The notes below the pieces were generated by a model, which made no database searches, had not been told where the DNA came from, and saw only the letters and a list, made by a program, of their open reading frames with translations. DNA of 64,000 bases from Persicimonas caeni (GTDB taxonomy: Bacteria > Myxococcota_A > Bradymonadia > Bradymonadales > Bradymonadaceae), in assembly GCF_006517175.1 (NCBI RefSeq), contig NZ_CP041186.1:6165074-6229073 (forward strand), in the 5' to 3' direction. Every line of letters begins with the position of its first letter. The first letter of the stretch is position 1. Below are positions 19,636 to 27,532 of this stretch, piece by piece. Position numbers and translations under genes: made by a program.

Positions 19636-20375
19636 TGACCGAAAACGCCACCAATCCCGACGCCAACGCCAGCCCCAACGCCAGCGAGGCGCCGGCGGTC
19701 GTCGAGCTGCGCGGCGTCGACAAGGTCTACGAGGACGGCGTCGCCGTCCAAGTCCTGTACGACATCGACCTGACGATTCGCCGCGGCGAATTCGTCGCGG
19801 TCGTCGGCCAGAGCGGCTCGGGCAAATCGACGCTGCTCAACCTCATCGGCCTGCTCGACACGGCCACCCGCGGCCAGGTGCTGCTCGACGGCCGCGACGT
19901 CTCCGAGCTCGACGAGGACGCCCGCTCGAGCCTGCGCCTCGACTACCTGGGCTTCATCTTCCAGCAACACTACCTGCTGCCCGAATTCGACGTCGTCGCC
20001 AACGCCCTGATGCCCCTGCGCATCCGCGGCCGCGACGCCGAGCGCGCCGCCCGCGACCGCGTGGTCGCCATGCTCGAGTCGGTCGGCCTGGGCGACCACC
20101 TGCACAAGCGCCCCAACCAACTCTCCGGCGGCCAACAACAACGCGTCGCCGTGGTGCGCGCGCTGGCCAACGAACCCAAGCTCGTCCTCGCCGACGAACC
20201 CACCGGCAGCCTCGACTCGGAGACGAGCGAACAAGTTTTGGGCCTCTTGCGCGACATCAACGCGCGCACCGGCACCGCCTTGATGATGGTCACCCACGAC
20301 CTCGCCCAGGCCGAACGCGCCGAGCGCATCGTCGAGCTGCGCGACGGGCGCGTGCTGCGCGATGAGCTGACTTAG
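19635..20375 (+). CDS. ABC transporter ATPase, LolD/MacB-like
   Basis: A 246-residue ATPase. After a short Asn-Ala-rich N-terminus come Walker A GQSGSGKST, Q-loop FIFQQHYLLPEF, signature LSGGQQQR, Walker B LVLADEPTGSLD and H-loop TH. The QQHxLLPEF and DEPTGSLD forms are typical of the LolD/FtsE/MacB group that serves FtsX-like permeases. It is the last gene of the operon and powers the permease next to it. Confidence 0.9.
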   Translation: MTENATNPDANASPNASEAPAVVELRGVDKVYEDGVAVQVLYDIDLTIRRGEFVAVVGQSGSGKSTLLNLIGLLDTATRGQVLLDGRDVSELDEDARSSLRLDYLGFIFQQHYLLPEFDVVANALMPLRIRGRDAERAARDRVVAMLESVGLGDHLHKRPNQLSGGQQQRVAVVRALANEPKLVLADEPTGSLDSETSEQVLGLLRDINARTGTALMMVTHDLAQAERAERIVELRDGRVLRDELT

Positions 20376-20390
20376 CGTGGAAGCGTGGAG

Positions 20391-20492
20391 GGCGCCGTCG
20401 TTTGGAGGCAGACCTTCCAGGTCTGGTGGCAGGAGCGTGCAGCCTCGCTCCCAGGGCAAGATGCCCTGCCTCCAAAGGCTTTCGCGACAGCC
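20391..20492. repeat. Copy of the 116-bp MITE-like hairpin element
   Basis: Closely related to the element at 46055-46170. The right end (GGCTTTCGCGACAGCC) is intact; the left terminal repeat is missing or diverged, leaving GGCGCCGTCG. The core folds as an outer stem TTTGGAGGCAG / CTGCCTCCAAA enclosing three hairpins: GACC-TTCCA-GGTC, GAGCG...CGCTC and AGGGCA-AGA-TGCCCT. Compared with the other copy, the first inner stem changes on both sides yet still pairs. Confidence 0.75.
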
Positions 20493-20537
20493 TCAACTTG
20501 GCCGCCGCGGCTCCTCGCGGAGAGTCAACGCCGTTCC

Positions 20538-20575
20538 AAAAAAAGCGCCCGCAGCGAGTTGGCTGCGGGCGCTTT
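20538..20575 (-). terminator. Rho-independent terminator of the hypothetical gene at 20600
   Basis: A perfect 14-bp inverted repeat (20542-20555 with 20562-20575, hexanucleotide loop), AAAGCGCCCGCAGC and GCTGCGGGCGCTTT. On the minus strand the stem is followed by an uninterrupted run of T (seven A on the plus strand at 20538-20544). This is the clearest intrinsic terminator in the window and lies just after the stop of the minus-strand gene. Confidence 0.9.
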
Positions 20576-20599
20576 GCTTGTTGGGGGGCGGGTCGACGC

Positions 20600-21376
20600 T
20601 TACGCCTCGACCGGCTCGTCGTCGTTGACGTCGACGAGCGGCTCGACGGGGTCGACTTGCGGGTCGTTGTCGGGGGCCTCGGCGCCGCTGGTACGGTTGA
20701 TCGTCGGGCGCACGCGGTCGGCGAGTTCGTCTTCGCCGGCGAGGCGGTAGGCGCCTTCGAGCATCTGGGCGATGGCGCGGTAGGTGCGCTCCCAGCGCTC
20801 GAGCATCTCGTCGCGCTCGACGAGCAGGGCTTCGGCCTGGCGGTCTTCTTCGGCGAGGCCCACGAGGCGGGCGCTCAGGCGGTCGACCGACGGGGTGAGG
20901 TTGTCGGCCAGCGTGGACGTTGACACCTGCACGCCCATGACGTCGAGCGTCTCGTCGGCCTCGCGCAGCGCCTCGGCGGCGTTGCGGGCGTAGGCTTCGA
21001 GGCTGGTGCCGCTGCGCGGGGTGGCGCCGGAGAGGCCGAAGCGGGTGGCGTGGCTCGGGCCGGCCGAGTCGAGCAGCGAGCGGGTGCGGCCGACGTCGTC
21101 GCGCAGCATGTCGGTCGCCTCGTCGCGCTGGGTGCGTTGTTCGTCGTCGTCGGCGCGCTCGCGCGCCAGGGAGAGGGCGACGCCGAGCAGGTCTTCGGTG
21201 GTCTGGTGCATTTCGCCGCGGTGGCCCAAAAACCACTGGTTCCACTCGGCGGCGCTCATCGCCGAGCGCCCGTCGAGCTTGCGGCTGACGGGTTCGCCGT
21301 GGACGTCGAGCGACGCGACCACCCAGCGGCCCCACTTGACGCGATTTTCGATCGTTTTTCCGACATTGTTGCTCAT
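20600..21376 (-). CDS. Hypothetical protein with coiled-coil-like helices
   Basis: A 258-residue soluble protein preceded by GAGGAGA and followed by a strong terminator, so it is probably a real single-gene unit. It opens with a distinct segment (NRVKWGRWVVASLDVHGEPVSRKLDGRSAMS as separate parts), then consists of acidic, Ala-, Leu- and Arg-rich helices, and ends in a Pro-Val-Asp-rich acidic tail. There is no signal peptide, membrane helix or catalytic motif. I do not recognise the family. It sits beside the repeat island, but nothing ties it functionally to the repeats. Confidence 0.6.
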   Translation of the reverse strand: MSNNVGKTIENRVKWGRWVVASLDVHGEPVSRKLDGRSAMSAAEWNQWFLGHRGEMHQTTEDLLGVALSLARERADDDEQRTQRDEATDMLRDDVGRTRSLLDSAGPSHATRFGLSGATPRSGTSLEAYARNAAEALREADETLDVMGVQVSTSTLADNLTPSVDRLSARLVGLAEEDRQAEALLVERDEMLERWERTYRAIAQMLEGAYRLAGEDELADRVRPTINRTSGAEAPDNDPQVDPVEPLVDVNDDEPVEA

Positions 21377-21559
21377 GACACATCTCCTCGGACAGAAAGA
21401 ATCACTGTTGAAATGCGTACCTCCGCCAACACAGACATGCCTGGCCGGCCGGTAGCTACGCGCAGAGTATTGCGCCCCGATACAACTCGTTTGGGGTGAT
21501 TCGACGACTCTAGCAGACTCGAAACGTCGTCGGAAGGCTCGTCCGGGCGCATGGGGGGG

Positions 21560-21790
21560 CCCAAAAGGTCGGTGCAGCCGTTGCAGGCGTCGTTTCGCAG
21601 CTCAGAAGTCGTGCGCAGCCGTTGCAGACGGTATTTCGCAGCTCAGACGTCGCACGCGGCTGTTGCAGACAACATTTCGCAGCTCAAAAGTCGCGCGCGG
21701 CCGTTGCAGGCAGCATTTCGCAGCTCAAAAGTCGCGCGCGGCCGTTGCAGGCGGCCTTTCGCAGCCCAGAAGTTGCGCGCGAGTGTTTCG
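21560..21790. repeat. 41-bp tandem repeat array, about five copies plus a degenerate tail
   Basis: The block TTTCGCAG recurs at exactly 41-base spacing (21593, 21634, 21675, 21716, 21757), each followed by CTCAAAAGTCGCGCGCGGCC or a close variant and GTTGCAG. From 21790 to about 22000 the pattern decays into looser copies (TTTTGAG with nearby CGCGCG and GTTGCAAG). There is no spacer structure and no gene. The array fills the gap between the hypothetical gene at 20600 and the 158-bp array. Confidence 0.85.
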
Positions 21791-22014
21791 TGCTCGATTT
21801 GATGCGTCAGATCGTACGCGCGGCCGTTGCAAGCGCGTTTTGAGATTTCAAAACGTGGCTGCAAGCACTGCGCGCAAGTTTTGAGCGGGCGAATCGTATG
21901 TGCGTCGACTTCGCGGATGTTTTGAGTCGCCGAGTCGTCTGTGCATCGGCTGCGCGGGAGTTTTCCAGACGTGGAGCCGGTGCCGTCTGACCATCCAACA
22001 CAAATGGCGGAGGC

Positions 22015-22462
22015 GCACAACCGGGTTGGGCCGCGCGGCGTCCTCGCCCGCCCTGGGGCGTCACCGCCCCAGCTTGTGTGTCCTCTGCAAGGCACACGCC
22101 TTGCTCGAACACGTGCGGGGCCCGAGACGGACCCCGGCGGCCGGGGACGACCGCGCCCCAACTTTGCTGCACGCACAACCGGGTCGGGGCGCGCGGCGTC
22201 CTCGTCCGCCCTGGGGCGTCACCGCCCCAGCTTGTGTGTCATCTGCAAGGCGCACGCCTTGCTCGAACACGTGCGGGGCCCGAGACGGACCCCGGCGGCC
22301 GGGGACGACCGCGCCCCAACTTTGCTGCACGCACAACCGGGTCGGGGCGCGCGGCGTCCTCGCCCGCCCTGGGGCGTCACCGCCCCAGCTTGCGTGTCAT
22401 CTGCAAGGCGCACGCCTTGCTCGAACACGTGCGGGGCCCGAGACGGACCCCGGCGGCCGGGG
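22015..22462. repeat. 158-bp multi-hairpin tandem repeat, left block
   Basis: About three copies of a GC-rich unit; the marker GCGCGGCGTC occurs at 22033, 22191 and 22349, exactly 158 bases apart. Each unit holds at least three hairpins: CTGGGGCG-TCAC-CGCCCCAG, GCAAGGCG-CA-CGCCTTGC and GGGGCCCGAGACGGACCCC. The array is cut by the IS21-family element at a CCGGGG and resumes in phase on the far side. Reading frames here are repetitive in every frame and show no coding character. Confidence 0.92.
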
Positions 22463-22586
22463 TGTCAACGGACGGGCAAACTGATCGCGCTCAGTTCGGC
22501 CAAAGTGATCGCGATTTTCGGGCGGATGTCATGGGCGATTTCTCGTCGTTCTCCTCAAGGTGCTGGTTCGGCCAAAGTGATCGGGT

Positions 22587-23339
22587 TTAGGCCGTCTTGG
22601 CTCGGGCTTTCGACGGCGGGTTTCGATACGAGTGCCCGTCGAGCGTGACGACGTGGCAGTGGTGTAGCAGTCGGTCCATCGCCGAGCTGGCGAGCAGCGC
22701 GTCACCAAACATGGCGTACCACTCGTCGATGGCGCGGTTGGATGTGATCACGAGCGAGCCCTGCTCGTAGCGGCGGCGTATCAGCTCGTACAGGTCGACC
22801 GGCTCGTCCTGGGCCAGCGGACGCAGCCCAAGATCGTCGATGATCAGGAGGTCGACCGCGCACAGCTTGTACATCAGCTTGTCCCAGCTGCGGTCGGCGC
22901 GGGCTGCTCGAAGCTCGCTCAAAAGCTGATGTGCGGCGACATACCTGGTCTTGTAGCCGGCTCGACAGGCCCGGTGACCCAGCGCCTGGGCGATGTGCGA
23001 CTTGCCCGTGCCGGCCGGGCCGACCAGGAGCACGTTTTCTTGGCGCTCGACAAAGCTTGTGGTGCCGAGCTCGATGATCCGCTCGCGTGGGATCTTGGGA
23101 TTGAAGCTGAAATCGAAATCCTGAAGCGTTTTGTGGGCCTCGAAATCAGCCTGGCGAATCAAGCGCGTCAGCTTATTGGCATCGCGGCGCTCCACCTCGT
23201 CGTGGAGCAGTCGATAGACAAAGTCGACGTAGCCAAGCTTGTCGTCGACGGCCTGCTCGGCGCGAAGCTCCAGCGTATTGAGAAGCCCCGACAGCCGCAG
23301 GCGCTTGAGGATGGGGACCAGATCATCACGAGCGCTCAT
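22587..23339 (-). CDS. istB: IstB, AAA+ helper ATPase of IS21-family transposition
   Basis: A 250-residue DnaC/IstB-type ATPase: Walker A GPAGTGKSH, Walker B LLIIDDLGL, sensor SNR and a C-terminal HHCHVVTLDG segment typical of IstB. It assists IstA in target-DNA selection and strand transfer. The ATG at 23339 lies 14 bases inside the end of istA, as usual for translationally coupled istAB. No frameshift or stop interrupts it. Confidence 0.93.
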   Translation of the reverse strand: MSARDDLVPILKRLRLSGLLNTLELRAEQAVDDKLGYVDFVYRLLHDEVERRDANKLTRLIRQADFEAHKTLQDFDFSFNPKIPRERIIELGTTSFVERQENVLLVGPAGTGKSHIAQALGHRACRAGYKTRYVAAHQLLSELRAARADRSWDKLMYKLCAVDLLIIDDLGLRPLAQDEPVDLYELIRRRYEQGSLVITSNRAIDEWYAMFGDALLASSAMDRLLHHCHVVTLDGHSYRNPPSKARAKTA

Positions 23340-24918
23340 GGTAGACCTCCTCGGCCAGGGCCAGCTCCTCGAAATTTCGGGCAAAACGCGGGTGGGCGAG
23401 CTTGCCGTGCACGTAGACGGCCTGCGGGATGGCAGGCTCTAAGTCGATGCCCTCCACCAGAATCCGCTTGATGCCTTGATAGGTGTAGTTTCCGAAAGCG
23501 CGAGCCCTTCGGCAGGCGCCCTCGGCACGCTCGACGGGGAACTGCTCGAGGTACGACACGATCGCCTGGACTGCGCGCAGCTGATTGAAGACATCGTCGG
23601 CCCCGAAGACCTCCTCGACATATTCGCCGACGATCGGGCTCATCCGGTCAGCCTTGTCCTGCCACCACTGACGGCTTCGGTGGCGCAGATCGCGCCGCCC
23701 CTCAGGAAGGTGTGCCTCATGGGTGCTCTTTCTGGGACCGCTTCGCTTGTGCGAGGTGCACAGCTCGTCGTCATAGAAGATATCGACGCTTGCGCCTCGA
23801 GCTCGGATCCAGACGGTCTGGCCGATGAGCCGAAACGGCACCGAGTAGAGCCGGCGCTCGAATTCGACGTGGCTGTCGCGGTGGACCTTGGCCTTCTTCC
23901 AGACCACCGGCACAAAGGGCGTCGGCGGCAGTGCTTTAAGTGCTTCTGCCTCCTCAGCGTCGAAGTGCTCGCGGGGCACCCTGTGAGTGGTGCCGTGGAC
24001 TCGCCGATTGGCAATCTGGTCGAGCCACAGGCTCAATTGCTCCTTGGCCTCGTCGAGCTTCTCGAGGGCGCGCGGCGCAAAGAAGTTTGATTTGACGTAC
24101 TTGACCGCCGACTCGACTTTGCCCTTCTTTTCAGGGGCATACGGCGGGGTCGGGTCAATCATAAAGCCGTAGTGGCGAGCAAGCTCACGGTAGCTTCGGT
24201 TGAGCTCCGGTTTGTCCTTGAGCCCGAAATAGCAGCGCACAACCGCCGCTTTGAGATTGTCCGGCACCACCGTCTCGGGCACGCCGCCGAAGTACTCGAA
24301 GGCGTCGACGTGCAGGCGAAGCCAGGTGTCGACCTTTTGGTCGAAAACCAGGTCGACGTACATCAGACGGCTGAAGCCCAGGACCATCACGAAGGCATAA
24401 GCCTTTCTGACTTTGCCGCTCATCGGGTCGAAGAGTCGGCCGACATAGCCAAAGTCGACCTGGGCAATCTCTCCTGGCGCGGTCTCGACGCGAATGACCA
24501 CATCTTGCGGACGTGGGCCTCTGTCGGCTTTGATGCGGGCGCACATGCGCTTGACGGCGGACAGGCTGCCGTCGAAATCGGCGTGCTCGAGCCGAAGCCT
24601 GTCCCAGATGGCTCGGGGTGAGCGCGTGCGCTCGTACATCTCTTCAATCTGTGCGCGCCACGGCTCGACCGTGGAGGTCTCCTGGGGCGGCGTGCTCGTC
24701 GGAAGGAGCTCTGCGACCGCCTGCTTGAGCTCGTCCAGTGGGATGATCTCGGAAGGCTCGCCTTTGAGCAATCCAGCCTCATCGAGCGCGTGGCGGTATT
24801 TGCGCTCGGTATTGGGACTCATCTTTAGAAGGCGGGCAATCTCGCGGCAGCCAACGCCCTCACGGTGCATCCGCACCAGGTCTTGTAATCGATGCATGTC
24901 GATCCTCTCATTGCTCAT
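23326..24918 (-). CDS. istA: IstA, DDE transposase of IS21 family
   Basis: A 530-residue transposase. The N-terminus carries an HTH (MHREGVGCREIARLLKMSPNT), the middle the RNase-H-like DDE core with QVDFGYVGRLFD (first Asp), PDNLKAAVV (second Asp) and EKKGKVESAVKYVK (Glu), and the C-terminus a beta-barrel/Mu-C-like part with RLYSVPFRLIGQTVWIRARG. Length and order match IS21 IstA. The start at 24918 (MSNERID...) is preferred over an ATG ten codons upstream because the HTH begins there. It is intact and overlaps istB. Confidence 0.93.
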   Translation of the reverse strand: MSNERIDMHRLQDLVRMHREGVGCREIARLLKMSPNTERKYRHALDEAGLLKGEPSEIIPLDELKQAVAELLPTSTPPQETSTVEPWRAQIEEMYERTRSPRAIWDRLRLEHADFDGSLSAVKRMCARIKADRGPRPQDVVIRVETAPGEIAQVDFGYVGRLFDPMSGKVRKAYAFVMVLGFSRLMYVDLVFDQKVDTWLRLHVDAFEYFGGVPETVVPDNLKAAVVRCYFGLKDKPELNRSYRELARHYGFMIDPTPPYAPEKKGKVESAVKYVKSNFFAPRALEKLDEAKEQLSLWLDQIANRRVHGTTHRVPREHFDAEEAEALKALPPTPFVPVVWKKAKVHRDSHVEFERRLYSVPFRLIGQTVWIRARGASVDIFYDDELCTSHKRSGPRKSTHEAHLPEGRRDLRHRSRQWWQDKADRMSPIVGEYVEEVFGADDVFNQLRAVQAIVSYLEQFPVERAEGACRRARAFGNYTYQGIKRILVEGIDLEPAIPQAVYVHGKLAHPRFARNFEELALAEEVYHERS

Positions 24919-25574
24919 CGGGTCCTCCAGAGCAGGGGCTAAAGCCATCTGCTCTGCATTCTCCCAGTCTGAGCGTTTCAGGTCATCGACATCCGCCCGA
25001 TTTTGCGATCACTTTGGCCGAACCAGGGCCGATCACTTTGGCCGAACCAGCCGTGGTCACTTTGGGCGAACCAGCTACGATCACTTACCCCGGTCTGTGA
25101 CACCGGGGACGACCGCGCCCCAACTTTGCTGCACGCACAACCGGGTCGGGGCGCGCGGCGTCCTCGTCCGCCCTGGGGCGTCACCGCCCCAGCTTGCGTG
25201 TCATCTGCAAGGCACACGCCTTGCTCGAACACGTGCGGGGCCCGAGACGGACCCCGGCGGTCGAGACGACCGCGCCCCAATCTTGCTGCACGCACAACCG
25301 GGTCGGGGCGCGCGGCGTCCTCGCCCGCCCTGGGGCGTCACCGCCCCAGCTTGCGTGTCGTCTGCAAGGCGCACGCCTTGCTCGAACACATGCGGGGCCC
25401 GAGACGGACCCCGGCGGCCGGGGACGACCGCGCCCCAACTTTGCTGCACGCACAACCGGGTCGGGGCGCGCGGCGTCCTCGCCCGCCCTGGGGCGTCACC
25501 GCCCCAGCTTGCGTGTCATCTGCAAGGCACACGCCTTGCTCGAACACGTGCGGGGCCCGAGACGGACCCCGGCG

Positions 25575-25738
25575 GTGAGGTGTCAGGCACCGTGTTGTGC
25601 GGCCGTGATCGTCGTCGTGATCGTGATCGTGATCGGCCGTTTGTCTCGCCGCGAACGACAACCGCCGATCACGACGACGATCACGATCACGGAGTCGTCG
25701 ACGCGGTGTCAGGCGCCGTGTTGTCGCGTGTCTGAGGC
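25575..25738. repeat. Palindromic element flanked by GGTGTCAGGCRCC, copy 1
   Basis: Two direct copies of GGTGTCAGGCRCCGTGTTGT (25579 and 25705) enclose an inverted repeat of about 27 bp built from GATCGT/GATCAC steps (25604-25636 with 25663-25691). The element replaces roughly 100 bases of a 158-bp unit. A near-identical copy starts 689 bases downstream. Confidence 0.85.
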
Positions 25739-26263
25739 AAGGCGCACGCCTTGCCCGAACACGTGCGGGGCCCGAGACGGACCCCGGCGGCCGGGGACGA
25801 CCGCGCCCCAACTTTGCTGCACGCACAACCGGGTCGGGGCGCGCGGCGTCCTCGTCCGCCCTGGGGCGTCTCTGCCCCAGCTTGTGTGTCCTCTGCAAGG
25901 CGCACGCCTTGCTCGAACACGTGCGGGGCCCGAGACGGACCCCGGCGGCCGGGGACGACCGCGCCCCAACTTTGCTGCACGCACAACCGGGTTGGGCCGC
26001 GCGGCGTCCTCGCCCGCCCTGGGGCGTCACCGCCCCAGCTTGCGTGTCATCTGCAAGGCACACGCCTTGCTCGAACACGTGCGGGGCCCGAGACGGACCC
26101 CGGCGGCCGGGGACGACCGCGCCCCAACTTTGCTGCACGCACAACCGGGTCGGGGCGCGCGGCGTCCTCGTCCGCCCTGGGGCGTCACCGCCCCAGCTTG
26201 TGTGTCATCTGCAAGGCGCACGCCTTGCTCGAACACGTGCGGGGCCCGAGACGGACCCCGGCG

Positions 26264-26427
26264 GTGAGGTGTCAGGCACCGTGTTGTGCGGCCGTGATCG
26301 TCGTCGTGATCGTGATCGTGATCGGCCGTTTGTCTCGCCGCGAACGACAACCGCCGATCACGACGACGATCACGATCACGGAGTCGTCGACGCGGTGTCA
26401 GGCGCCGTGTTGTCGCGTGTCTGAGGC
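26264..26427. repeat. Palindromic element flanked by GGTGTCAGGCRCC, copy 2
   Basis: Near-identical to the element 689 bases upstream, in the same orientation and inserted at the same point of a 158-bp unit. Because the flanks match too, the two copies most likely arose by duplication of a 689-bp block rather than by two insertions. The arms could extrude as a large cruciform. Confidence 0.85.
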
Positions 26428-26660
26428 AAGGCGCACGCCTTGCTCGAACACGTGCGGGGCCCGAGACGGACCCCGGCGGCCGGGGACGACCGCGCCCCAA
26501 CTTTGCTGCACGCACAACCGGGTCGGGGCGCGCGGCGTCCTCGTCCGCCCTGGGGCGTCACCGCCCCAGCTTGCGTGTCATCTGCAAGGCACACGCCTTG
26601 CTCGAACACGTGCGGGGCCCGAGACGGACCCCGGCGGCCGGGGACGACCGCGCCCCAACC

Positions 26661-26755
26661 GTCAACGCGGCGCATCAACTAAGATGTGCAGGATGGTGAG
26701 CCGGTGCGGTGACCGTGACCGTGACCGTCGCCGTTCCCGTTCAACTCCCCGTGAC
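26661..26755. repeat. Non-hairpin flank of the 158-bp array, also present inverted near 46 kb
   Basis: The stretch after the last unit (CGTCAACGCGGCGCATCAAC, then AAGATGTGCAGGATGGTGAG and a run of CCGTGA repeats) is found with few changes in reverse complement at about 45970-46040, in the same position relative to the 158-bp unit. It therefore belongs to the repeat family and marks one of its ends. It closes just upstream of the second efflux operon. Confidence 0.75.
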
Positions 26756-26815
26756 TAATTTGTGAGCGTCTTGCGGGGGCATTGGGGCTAGCGAGCAAAC
26801 GGGGAGGCGAGGGCC

Positions 26816-27532
26816 GTGGTCGAGGGGCGCAAACCAGTCATCAGAACCGAGGAGCTGACCAAGACGTATCGCATGGGCGAGGTCGACGTGCATGCGTTGC
26901 GCGGCGTCGATCTGCGGCTGTACGAGGGGGAGTTCACCGTCATTTTGGGGGCGTCGGGCAGCGGGAAGTCGACGCTGCTCAATATCATCGGGGGCCTGGA
27001 CGTGCCTACGACCGGGCGGGTCTTCTACAGGCATCGCGACCTGACGCGCGCCGACCCCGACGAGCTGACCGAGTACCGGCGCTATCACGTCGGGTTCGTC
27101 TTCCAGTTCTACAACCTGATTCCGAGCCTGACCGCGCGTGAGAACGTCGCGCTGGTGACCGAGATCGCGCGCGACCCGTACTCGCCCGAGGAGACGCTCG
27201 AGCTCGTGGGGCTCGGCGAGCGCATGGACCATTTTCCGGCGCAGCTTTCGGGCGGTGAGCAGCAGCGCGTGGCGATCGCGCGGGCGGTGGCCAAGCGGCC
27301 CGACGTGTTGTTGTGTGACGAGCCGACTGGGGCGCTCGACTTTCGTACCGGGCGGGTGGTCATGCAGGTCATCGAGCGGGTCAACCGGGAGGTGGGCACG
27401 ACCACCGCCGTGATCACCCACAACGCGCCCATTGCCCGGGTCGCCGACCGCGTGGTCACGCTGCGCGACGGGCAGGTCGAGAGCGACTCGCCCAACGCCC
27501 ACCGCATGCCTGCCATGGAGCTCGAGTGGTGA
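26816..27532 (+). CDS. ABC transporter ATPase, MacB/LolD-like (second efflux operon)
   Basis: A 238-residue ATPase starting at GTG after a GGGGAGG site. Walker A is [10 protein letters not shown]-loop [12 protein letters not shown], signature LSGGEQQR, Walker [13 protein letters not shown]-loop TH. The [15 protein letters not shown] form is common in ATPases paired with two-domain FtsX permeases. Its stop overlaps the permease start, so the two are co-translated. It energises the permease at 27526. Confidence 0.9.
   Translation: MVEGRKPVIRTEELTKTYRMGEVDVHALRGVDLRLYEGEFTVILGASGSGKSTLLNIIGGLDVPTTGRVFYRHRDLTRADPDELTEYRRYHVGFVFQFYNLIPSLTARENVALVTEIARDPYSPEETLELVGLGERMDHFPAQLSGGEQQRVAIARAVAKRPDVLLCDEPTGALDFRTGRVVMQVIERVNREVGTTTAVITHNAPIARVADRVVTLRDGQVESDSPNAHRMPAMELEW

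Larger units (their letters stand above)
22463..25102 (-). mobile_element. Complete IS21-family insertion sequence, 2640 bp
   Basis: The element carries istA and istB on the minus strand. Its left end begins TGTCAACGGAC; its right end, read inward, begins TGTCACAGACC, so it is bounded by TG...CA with short imperfect inverted repeats. It is flanked by a 6-bp direct duplication CCGGGG (22457-22462 and 25103-25108), and removing one copy plus the element restores an uninterrupted 158-bp repeat unit. Subterminal repeats of GATCACTTTGGCCGAACCAG type occur about three to four times at the right end and twice, inverted, at the left, as expected of transposase-binding sites in IS21. Both genes look intact, so the copy may be active. 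Confidence 0.92.
25103..26660. repeat. 158-bp multi-hairpin tandem repeat, right block
   Basis: The array resumes immediately after the IS21-family element. The marker GCGCGGCGTC occurs at 25153, 25310, 25468, 25841, 25999, 26157 and 26530; within runs the spacing is 157-158 bases. Two palindromic inserts (25575-25738 and 26264-26427) replace part of a unit. The unit at 25261 differs near its boundary (TCGAGACGA in place of CCGGGGACGA); that variant matches the target of the MITE at 46 kb. No gene is present in the 1.7 kb between the insertion element and the ATPase gene. Confidence 0.92.

Noticed and set aside
22015..26660. Repeated open frames in all directions in the 158-bp array (for example RPGASPPQLVC-type repeats)
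   Set aside because: Every frame is open because the unit is GC-rich and 158 is not a multiple of three, so each copy shifts frame. No ribosome-binding site or start is conserved among copies.
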